A stretch of 29,317 bases of DNA, from the NCBI GenBank assembly GCA_035763085.1, contig DASUBV010000022.1, positions 1-29,317 on the forward strand, read 5' to 3'. The notes beneath the pieces were generated by a model. That model was not told the DNA's origin. It saw only the letters and a list, made by a program, of their open reading frames with translations, and made no database searches. Position numbers and translations under genes: made by a program. This DNA comes from DASUBV01 sp035763085 (GTDB lineage: Bacteria > Actinomycetota > Actinomycetes > Streptosporangiales > Streptosporangiaceae). Shown piece after piece: positions 23,253 through 29,317 of the stretch. The first letter of the stretch is position 1, and every line of letters begins with the position of its first letter.

Positions 23253-26200
23253 ATGAGCTCGGCCCGCAAGCCATGGTGGCAGAAGGCCACGGCGGTCGTC
23301 AGCCTCAGCGCCAGCGGAGCGGTGACCGGGTTCTCATTCGCGCCCAGGGCGACGGCTGACCTGTCGTCGCCTTCGAAGATGATGATCCACCTCATGGCGC
23401 TGGACGAGGCGGGTCAGCCGGCCAAGTCCGGCCAGGCCGCCGCGTCCGGCGATGCGCGGCTGCGCTCGGCCATCGTCAGCGTGGCCCGCTACTACCTCCG
23501 GATGGCGGCAGGCAAGACCCCGGCCGAGATGGAGGCGGTCATCTGGGAGCACGACAGCATTGACGGTGCCGACCATGGCCAGTCCTGCGCAGCCTTCGCC
23601 AGCCTGACGCTCGAGCTGGGCGCCAGGGTCGTCGGCGAGCGCAGCTGGGTGACCGGCGGCACGACCTACCCCTGGCCGCTGCACAAGTGGGCCGACGTCC
23701 GGGTCGACCCGAATCCGGACTCGCTCGGGATCACGTCGGTCCTGCAGGATGCGCAGGCCCACCATCGCTGGCATCCGCTCGGCGACGGATACCAGCCGCT
23801 GCCGGGCGACTGGGTTCTGTTCCACGGGCACGTCGAGGTGGTCACGGACTACTCCGGCGGGGTCCTGCACACCATCGGCGGCGACTCGCTGCCGAACTAC
23901 TCGGTGAACGCGCACGAGTACCACGGCTCGCTGGCCGCCGACGGGGTGGCCGGGTTCGTGAACAACGGCGAGCTGGATCAGGGCGGCCAGGCAGCCGGCA
24001 GCGGGGGCGCCGGCCGCCCGGCCGTCCGCAGTCCGGGAAGCGGTCACCGGACTGGCGGTCACCCGGCCAGCGGCTCCCGGGCCGGCGATCAGCACACCGG
24101 GCACCAGCAGGCCAGCCAGCATCAGGCGGGTCAGCGCGCCGCCCATCGCCCGGCCACGGGCCAGCAGGCCGGCCGCCAGCAGGCGGATGCCCAGCAGGCC
24201 GGCGATCACCCGGCCGGGCACCGCCCCGGCGCCGGCCAGGCGGCCATTCCCGGTACCGCCGCCGCCCCCGCCGCTCCCGGCGGCACGAACGCCCCGGCAG
24301 ACTCCTCAGCCGCGGCCGCCAGGGACGACCACCCCCGTGACTCGACGGGCCACCACGCCGGGCGCACGCGCGGCAGCCGCGGCGGTGCCGCGGCCCGTTC
24401 CTCAGCTCGAGGGGACGCGGTGATCCCCGGTCTGTCGCCGCCAGCGCGCGGCCGCCAGCACCGGGCCGGGGCTGGCAGCCCGGCCGCGCCCGGCATCGCC
24501 TCCCCGCCCGGTTCCGCCCCGCCCGCTTCCGCACCGGCCGGTTCCTCGCCTGCCGGTTCCTCGCCTGCCGGTTCTTCCGCAGGCAGCGACTCGACGGGCA
24601 GCAACGCGGACGGTCGCAACGCGGATGCCGGCCCCTCAGCCGCCGGCCGCAACTCGCACGCCGGCCACTCAGCGGCCGGTCACTCGTCCGCTACTGGATC
24701 GACTGACATTCCCGGCCTCACCGGCACCGCGGCGTCCGGCTCGCAGGACTCTCCCGCCCACGCCAGCCCCGCGCACTCCCCGCCCCGCGCCGCCTCCGGG
24801 CACTCCCCCCCTCCCGCAGCACCCGCGCACGCCGCCCAGAAGCCTGCCGCGGGTTCGCCGGCTCACCGCTACACCCGGCACCATCCGTCGCCGGCGGCCG
24901 TGCACGCGGGCGACACGCCTGCCCAGCAGGCCTTCATCAGCGCGATCGCGCCCGGCGCCATCGCCGCGCAGCGCGAGTGGGGTGTTCCCGCCTCGGTGAC
25001 GATCGCCCAGGCCATCGACGAGTCCGGCTGGGGCCGCAGCGAGCTGGCTACCCGTGATCACAACCTGTTCGGGATCAAGGGCGAGGGCCCGGTCGGCACC
25101 GATGCCGAGGCGACCGAGGAGTACGTGCACGGTCATGCCGTGCACCGCACGGCCTCCTTCCGCGTCTACCAGGACGACGCGCAGAGCATCTCGGATCACG
25201 GCCGGCTGCTGGCCACCAGCGGCTATTACACGCGGGCGATGGCCGACCGCGATGACCCGGACGCGTTCGCGGCCGACCTGACCGGGGTCTATGCCACCGA
25301 TCCGGGCTACGGCGCCAAGCTCGTCGGCCTGATGCGCCGCTACGACCTGTACCGCTACGACAGCGCCGGCGTCCGCGAGCAGAGTGGGGCCCGGGCGCCC
25401 GTCAGTCACGCCCGGGCCGCCGGGGGCAGTTCCCGCCGCCAGCCCGGCACAGCCCCGTCGCCCGCGCCCGCGACCGTCGCGCCGGCCCGGACATCGGCGC
25501 CGGCTGCCCAGGATGCAGCGGGCGGTGACTCCGCTCACGGCCCGGCCGGCCCCGGCCACGCCAGCCCCGGCCACACCGGCTCCCGCCACGCCAGCCCCGC
25601 GCAGCGCCGGGGCCGGAAGCCTGCGAGCGCGCCAGCCGGCGGCGCGCCGGCGCCCAGCGCAGCTGCGGCCGGCGGACAGGCGGAGCCTGCCTCGCATGCG
25701 AGCCCGGGCACCGCGGACATCCCGGGCCTGCCGGACACCCCTCCCGCCAGCCAGGATGTCCCGGCTCCGGCCCGGCCAGCCCCGTCGGCCGAGCCATCCC
25801 GCGACCCGGCCCGGCAGGCCGGCCCAGCCCAGTCGGCGCAGGGACCCCGGCCGAGACGGGCTGCCCGCCCGGCGACGCCCGACCCGGCTGCGGCCCGCCG
25901 GGCCGCGCCCCGGCCGGCCCAGCCGCAGCCAGCGAGCACGGAGCTGCGCCCAGACTCCTGGATGGACAGCCGGCTCGGCTCAGGCCAGGCACCGGCAGCC
26001 GGGCACCGCACCGCCGCGCGCAGGGCCCCCCAGCGCGGAACTCCGGAGCGCGGCACCCCAGCGCGCAGCGCCGCGCCGCGCGGAACCGCGCCGGGCGCCA
26101 CCGCCGCCCCGACCGCAGTCCCCCGGCGCCCGGCTGCACCGCGCCGGCCCTCGGCCCGCCGGGCCCCGGCGCGAGGCGCCAGGTACCAGGGGCAGATCCC

Positions 26201-26741
26201 GGTCATCGTCCAGAACGCGTTCGCCATGACCGCCCGGCTGCCGCTGATGCGCGCCGAGCCGCTGTACCGGGACGTCGCCGAGCAGGCCGGGATCCGCTGG
26301 CAGCTGCTGGCCGCCTGCGACTGGATGCAGTGCAAGGCGCAGCCGCGCTACTCGCCCGTGCACGGCGAGAAGCTCGGCACCATCAACCCCGACGGCACCT
26401 GCTACCACACCAAATCAGAAGCGCTGGAGCAGTGCGCGGACGACCTGCTGGACCTGTCCTGGGCGGTGTACCAGATCGACCTGACCCGGTCCGCGCCGCT
26501 GTCGGTCCGGGACCTGGCCAACGTCTTCGCCGCATTCCGGTGGGGTGGCCTGCTTAAACTGCACCGGACCTCGGCCATGGAGTTCCCCTACTCGGTGGCC
26601 GGCCTGACTGACCAGCACGCCAGCATGCGCTGGCCGGCCATCAGTGACCAGCGGGTCCCCGACAAGCCGGGCAGCAGGTTCCGGCCGCCGTTCGGCGCTG
26701 TCCCGGTCGTCCTGATCCTCAAGTACCCGGCCAGCGCCTGA
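23253..26741 (+). CDS. Exported multidomain peptidoglycan hydrolase (CHAP-like, GH73, lysozyme-like)
   Basis: The 1162-residue protein begins with a signal-like segment (residues 1-36, AxA near ATADL). Residues ~65-245 look like a CHAP/NlpC-type cysteine amidase domain with C112 (GQSCAAF) and H193 (FHGHVEVV). Residues ~554-706 are a GH73 (FlgJ-type) glucosaminidase domain: IAQAIDESGWGRSE with catalytic E590, then HNLFGIKG. Residues ~985-1162 form a conserved C-terminal domain with CDWMQCKAQPRYSPVHGEK and FPYSVAGLTDQHASMRWP, which I read as lysozyme/transglycosylase-like with less certainty. Long Pro/Ala/Ser/His-rich linkers separate the domains, and IPGT or IPGL recurs at residues 332, 391, 486 and 823. 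ATG 23253 has AAGGAGGTGATCC upstream. It would cut cell wall, perhaps for growth, secretion, transfer or lysis. Confidence 0.85.
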   Translation: MSSARKPWWQKATAVVSLSASGAVTGFSFAPRATADLSSPSKMMIHLMALDEAGQPAKSGQAAASGDARLRSAIVSVARYYLRMAAGKTPAEMEAVIWEHDSIDGADHGQSCAAFASLTLELGARVVGERSWVTGGTTYPWPLHKWADVRVDPNPDSLGITSVLQDAQAHHRWHPLGDGYQPLPGDWVLFHGHVEVVTDYSGGVLHTIGGDSLPNYSVNAHEYHGSLAADGVAGFVNNGELDQGGQAAGSGGAGRPAVRSPGSGHRTGGHPASGSRAGDQHTGHQQASQHQAGQRAAHRPATGQQAGRQQADAQQAGDHPAGHRPGAGQAAIPGTAAAPAAPGGTNAPADSSAAAARDDHPRDSTGHHAGRTRGSRGGAAARSSARGDAVIPGLSPPARGRQHRAGAGSPAAPGIASPPGSAPPASAPAGSSPAGSSPAGSSAGSDSTGSNADGRNADAGPSAAGRNSHAGHSAAGHSSATGSTDIPGLTGTAASGSQDSPAHASPAHSPPRAASGHSPPPAAPAHAAQKPAAGSPAHRYTRHHPSPAAVHAGDTPAQQAFISAIAPGAIAAQREWGVPASVTIAQAIDESGWGRSELATRDHNLFGIKGEGPVGTDAEATEEYVHGHAVHRTASFRVYQDDAQSISDHGRLLATSGYYTRAMADRDDPDAFAADLTGVYATDPGYGAKLVGLMRRYDLYRYDSAGVREQSGARAPVSHARAAGGSSRRQPGTAPSPAPATVAPARTSAPAAQDAAGGDSAHGPAGPGHASPGHTGSRHASPAQRRGRKPASAPAGGAPAPSAAAAGGQAEPASHASPGTADIPGLPDTPPASQDVPAPARPAPSAEPSRDPARQAGPAQSAQGPRPRRAARPATPDPAAARRAAPRPAQPQPASTELRPDSWMDSRLGSGQAPAAGHRTAARRAPQRGTPERGTPARSAAPRGTAPGATAAPTAVPRRPAAPRRPSARRAPARGARYQGQIPVIVQNAFAMTARLPLMRAEPLYRDVAEQAGIRWQLLAACDWMQCKAQPRYSPVHGEKLGTINPDGTCYHTKSEALEQCADDLLDLSWAVYQIDLTRSAPLSVRDLANVFAAFRWGGLLKLHRTSAMEFPYSVAGLTDQHASMRWPAISDQRVPDKPGSRFRPPFGAVPVVLILKYPASA
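24537..24581 (+). repeat. 15-bp tandem repeat in the hydrolase linker
   Basis: The unit GCCGGTTCCTCGCCT occurs twice exactly and a third time partly, encoding AGSSP repeats. It lies in the linker between the first and second domains. Such in-frame repeats lengthen or shorten the linker by slippage. Confidence 0.7.
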
Positions 26742-26808
26742 TGGCCGGCCGTCCGCGCCGTGACCCGGGCGCCCCGACACCGCCGCCAACCGGAGAGAGG
26801 TGGACCGC

Positions 26809-27930
26809 GTGTTCCCCTTCCTGTTCTTCCTGCTGCGCACCGTGACCAGCCGGCGATCCCGGTCAGCCGCGTGGCCGCCCCGGGCAGCTCCCGCGGCCGC
26901 CGGCCCGGCGGCCCTGACCCGCCGCAGCCCGCGGCCGGGAGCCGGCCCGCGCAGCCAGCACGCGGCTGCGGACCCGTCCGGATCCGGGGCCGCCGGGGGC
27001 AGCTGGCCTCAGAGCACCCGGGTGCTGCCACGAGACGACCGCTCCGGCCACCCCGGCCTGCCGCCGGACGGTCAGGCGGGCGGCCCCGGCCAGCCCGCCG
27101 GGGGCCCGAGGCCGCCGCGCCGCTGGCCGGTGTCACCGAAGATTGCCTGGACCGCCGTGGCGGTGGCTGTCGTCCTGGTGTTCCGCCGCGCGCTTGCGGC
27201 GCTGCTGCTGGCGGCGCTGTCAGCGACGCTGCACCTGGTCGGCCTGAACGTCCACCTGCCCAGCGTCCGGTTTGCCTGGCCCTGGCAGTCACCCGGTCAC
27301 ACCGCCACGGCCAACATTGACCTGGGCCCGTGGGTGCTGCAGAAGATCCAGGGCATCTCCCGGCCGGCCCTCGGCCAGGTGAACTTCACCTTCGTGTTCA
27401 CCCACCGGGTGTCCAAGGACATCGGCCCGTGGCCGTGCTGGTACGCCAGCACCTTCTTCGCCGCCGGCCGGGCATCGGCCACCGTCGCGCTGAACCCCGG
27501 CCCGGCCTGGTGGAAGCCAGGGACCGGTCACTACCGCCTGCAGGTTCTCAGCAGGCCGCACGACGGACGGCCCGGGCGAGTCGCCGTCACGATGATGCTC
27601 CCGGCGCCGCAGCTACCCCAGTCGGTCCACGATGTGAGCATCGACAACATCCAGTCCCGGCCGGTCGCCACGCAGCACAGCTGGACCTACCCGGGGTTCG
27701 GCTGCGGCCTGGTGCTGCGGCCCCAGTTCTCCCCGTCGGTGCTGTACGGGCAGGCGCAGCAGGTGGCCTTCAGCCGGGCCAGCCACCTGCCGCGGGTGAC
27801 CCGGCCGCTGATCGCCGCCGCCAAGAGTGAGGCAGCTCAGACCATCCGCGGCAGCTTCATCCAGCCGACCGTGAACGCCCTGGGCTACCGGCTGGCCAGC
27901 TTCGCGCTGCGCTGGGTGCCCGCGCGGTAG
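26809..27930 (+). CDS. Membrane-anchored protein of unknown family
   Basis: I do not recognise this 373-residue protein. It starts with a short hydrophobic stretch (FPFLFFLLRTV). A long Pro/Gly/Arg-rich linker follows, then a hydrophobic segment of about 35 residues (112-146, AWTAVAVAVVLVF then RRALAALLLAALSATLHLVGL) and a folded domain (about 160-373) with NFTFVFTHRVSKDIGPWPCWYAST and WTYPGFGCGLVLRP. Two cysteines in the folded domain may pair. GTG 26809 is preferred, with GAGAGG 8 nt upstream. GTG 26800 is too close to it. It follows the peptidoglycan hydrolase gene by 67 nt and is probably in the same operon. The linker and anchor resemble the first membrane protein of the group in plan, not in sequence. 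Confidence 0.82.
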   Translation: MFPFLFFLLRTVTSRRSRSAAWPPRAAPAAAGPAALTRRSPRPGAGPRSQHAAADPSGSGAAGGSWPQSTRVLPRDDRSGHPGLPPDGQAGGPGQPAGGPRPPRRWPVSPKIAWTAVAVAVVLVFRRALAALLLAALSATLHLVGLNVHLPSVRFAWPWQSPGHTATANIDLGPWVLQKIQGISRPALGQVNFTFVFTHRVSKDIGPWPCWYASTFFAAGRASATVALNPGPAWWKPGTGHYRLQVLSRPHDGRPGRVAVTMMLPAPQLPQSVHDVSIDNIQSRPVATQHSWTYPGFGCGLVLRPQFSPSVLYGQAQQVAFSRASHLPRVTRPLIAAAKSEAAQTIRGSFIQPTVNALGYRLASFALRWVPAR

Positions 27931-27970
27931 CGGGCCCCGCGGGCAGCCGGGAGTGCGGTGTTCGGCGTGC

Positions 27971-27983
27971 GGCCCGCTGGGCC
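27971..27983 (+). terminator. Short hairpin after the envelope gene group
   Basis: GGCCC-GCT-GGGCC lies 41 bases past the last stop of the group. A second inverted repeat, CTGGCG/CGCCAG (28014-28034), follows. Either could end the transcript. There is no U-tract. Confidence 0.35.
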
Positions 27984-28128
27984 GGACCATAACCTGGGTC
28001 TGCCGCGAACGCCCTGGCGAGCGGGAATCGCCAGAATGACGCCCGAAGTTTGGCTGCCGGCCGGCCTGACTGCTACCAGCCGGGGGTAGGTTCGCAGTTT
28101 TCGGGTCCGGCGCGGCGGAAGGAAGACG

Positions 28129-28914
28129 ATGGTGCTCCAGGATCGGCAGGCGGCCGCCAGCGGCGCCGTGGAACTGCCCGAGCCGTGGCGCTCGGCGGCC
28201 GTCACGGTGGTGCTGCCTACCTACAACGAGGCGGCCAACCTGCCGGTGATCACCGCCGAGCTGCTGGGGCTGCCACTGTCAGGCCTGCGCATCCTGGTGG
28301 CCGACGACAACTCCCCCGACGGCACCGGCGACCTGGCCGACCAACTCGCCGGCCAGTACGGCCAGGACAAGGTCACCGTCGTGCACCGGCCCGGCAAGCA
28401 GGGCCTGGGCCGTGCCTACGTGGACGGCATGACCCGGGCGATGGCCGCCGGGGCCGAGTTCGTCGTGCAGATGGACGCTGACTTGTCGCATGCCCCGGCC
28501 TACCTGCCGCAGATGCTCGGCACGCTGCTGTCGGCCCAGGCTGACGTGGTCATCGGCTCCCGCTACGTGGCAGGCGCCAGCCTGGCCTCGGAATGGTCAT
28601 GGCGGCGCAAGGCCCTGTCGGCTTTCGCCAACGGCTACGTCCGCGCGCTGCTGCGCCTCGGCATCCGTGATGTCACCGCCGGCTTCAAGATCTGGCGCGC
28701 GTCCGCTCTGGAGGTCATCGACGTGGCCAGCATCCGCAGCAACGGCTACAGCTTCCAGGTGGAGATGAACTACCGCTCAGTGCGCAAGAACCTGAAGATC
28801 GTCGAGCTGCCGATCCGTTTCGAGGAGCGCCATGAAGGGGCCAGCAAAATGGACGTGAAAGTCCAGCTGGAATCGGCGCTGATGCCATTCCAGCTGCGCC
28901 GCCGGAGCCGGTAG
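28129..28914 (+). CDS. Polyprenol-phosphate mannose synthase (GT2 family)
   Basis: The 261-residue glycosyltransferase has the GT-A motifs of dolichol-phosphate mannose synthases: LPTYNEAANLP, D59-D60 in VADDNSPDGT, the metal-binding D116-A-D118 in QMDADLSH, GSRYV, DVTAGFKIWR and the C-terminal RFEER. It would move mannose from GDP-mannose to a polyprenyl phosphate at the inner membrane face, the donor for lipoglycans and protein O-mannosylation. It corresponds to the catalytic domain of mycobacterial Ppm1 and lacks both C-terminal membrane helices and a fused apolipoprotein N-acyltransferase. No lnt gene is adjacent in the window. The start ATG 28129 has GGAAGGAAG upstream. Confidence 0.92.
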   Translation: MVLQDRQAAASGAVELPEPWRSAAVTVVLPTYNEAANLPVITAELLGLPLSGLRILVADDNSPDGTGDLADQLAGQYGQDKVTVVHRPGKQGLGRAYVDGMTRAMAAGAEFVVQMDADLSHAPAYLPQMLGTLLSAQADVVIGSRYVAGASLASEWSWRRKALSAFANGYVRALLRLGIRDVTAGFKIWRASALEVIDVASIRSNGYSFQVEMNYRSVRKNLKIVELPIRFEERHEGASKMDVKVQLESALMPFQLRRRSR

Positions 28915-28982
28915 CGCCAGCGCACGCCAGTCATCCAGGCGAGTCCCGCCTTTTCGCCGGCATTCCTGGCCGCCGGGGTAGT

Positions 28983-29010
28983 TTGGCACGCTACCGTTCG
29001 TGGATATCCT
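28983..29010 (+). promoter_or_regulatory. Promoter of the small C4 membrane protein gene
   Basis: TTGGCA (28983-28988) and TATCCT (29005-29010), 16 bp apart, form a fair -35/-10 pair. Transcription would start near 29017, leaving a very short leader with GGAGG before GTG 29026. Confidence 0.4.
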
Positions 29011-29025
29011 GCTCCGGAGGCAGAC

Positions 29026-29316
29026 GTGGATTATGTGGTGGGCGTCCTTGTCCTGGTCGTCGTCATCGCCATCGCCCTGGGCCTGCTGGTCATCCACCAC
29101 GAGAACGCTCCTGGTACCCGCCCGTCGCTGGCCGCGGCGCGCCGTGCGGTGTGGCGGTCCCCCATCGTCTCGCCCGGCGAGGCCTGCCGCTGCGGCGGCA
29201 CGCTGGCCAGCACGGGCGAGATGTCCGAGCGGTTCGGGGCGCTGATCGGCTGCTCGGGCTGTGACCGCTCATGGACGGTCGACGGCCGCCGGATCCGGGC
29301 GCGCCGCCCCGCCTGA
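29026..29316 (+). CDS. Small membrane protein with C4 zinc-ribbon-like tail
   Basis: The 96-residue protein has one membrane helix (residues 3-23, VVGVLVLVVVIAIALGLLV) followed by a soluble part with two cysteine pairs: C54-x-C56 (ACRCGG) and C76-x2-C79 (GCSGC). The pairs could hold one zinc ion in a ribbon such as those of C4 zinc-ribbon proteins. GTG 29026 has GGAGG 6 nt upstream. The stop TGA ends one base before the window edge, so the gene is complete. It follows the mannose synthase gene by 111 nt with its own likely promoter. Function unknown. Confidence 0.8.
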   Translation: MDYVVGVLVLVVVIAIALGLLVIHHENAPGTRPSLAAARRAVWRSPIVSPGEACRCGGTLASTGEMSERFGALIGCSGCDRSWTVDGRRIRARRPA

Positions 29317-29317
29317 G

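Overview
The window is chromosomal DNA from a very GC-rich actinobacterium. Almost every third codon position is G or C, GTG starts are common, and GC-rich hairpins without U-tracts serve as likely terminators. The gene content of the left half follows a block known from Mycobacterium tuberculosis: a pdtaS-type kinase, the small biotinyl protein TB7.3, sigH/rshA (sigR/rsrA in Streptomyces), an SRAP protein, aroA, rsgA and hisN. The separate enzymes, a secreted S53 (acid) protease and the gene order suggest a soil actinomycete outside Mycobacterium. I cannot name the genus from the sequence.

Layout. 1-2.4 kb: the N-terminus of a PdtaS-like kinase, then a TetR repressor divergent from an MFS exporter, with two palindromic operator boxes between them. 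2.4-6.2 kb: an IlvG-like thiamine-diphosphate enzyme, converging tail-to-tail with a FlK-type acyl-CoA thioesterase, a TB7.3 biotinyl carrier and a biotin carboxylase. 6.2-9.0 kb: two translationally coupled membrane HD proteins, one an intact HD-GYP domain and the other degenerate. 9.1-10.6 kb: the sigR-rsrA thiol-stress pair with a full match to the sigma-R promoter consensus, and a DksA/TraR zinc-finger protein. 10.7-15.7 kb: an SRAP DNA-protein crosslink sensor, divergent aroA, rsgA, hisN and a CBS-pair protein. 15.7-18.8 kb: an SDR oxidoreductase and a secreted sedolisin followed by a strong terminator. 19-21.4 kb: a nucleotidyltransferase-like protein, an N-formylglutamate amidohydrolase-like protein and a GNAT acetyltransferase.

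21.4-27.9 kb is the least ordinary part. A gene-poor 373-bp stretch carries an intact LexA-type palindrome (GAAC-N4-GTTC) and a second near-match 39 bp away. These lie just before a chain of same-strand genes: a possible small protein, a coiled-coil single-pass membrane protein, a 1162-residue exported protein with three apparent peptidoglycan-directed domains, and a second membrane-anchored protein of unknown family. I propose this as a candidate DNA-damage-linked cell-envelope cassette. The operon structure and LexA control are inferences. The window closes with a polyprenol-phosphate mannose synthase and a small membrane protein with four paired cysteines.

A recurring trait is a TANNNT-like -10 hexamer 6-8 nt before the start codon with no Shine-Dalgarno sequence (tetR, ilvG-like, accC-like, hisN and others). 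This suggests many leaderless transcripts.
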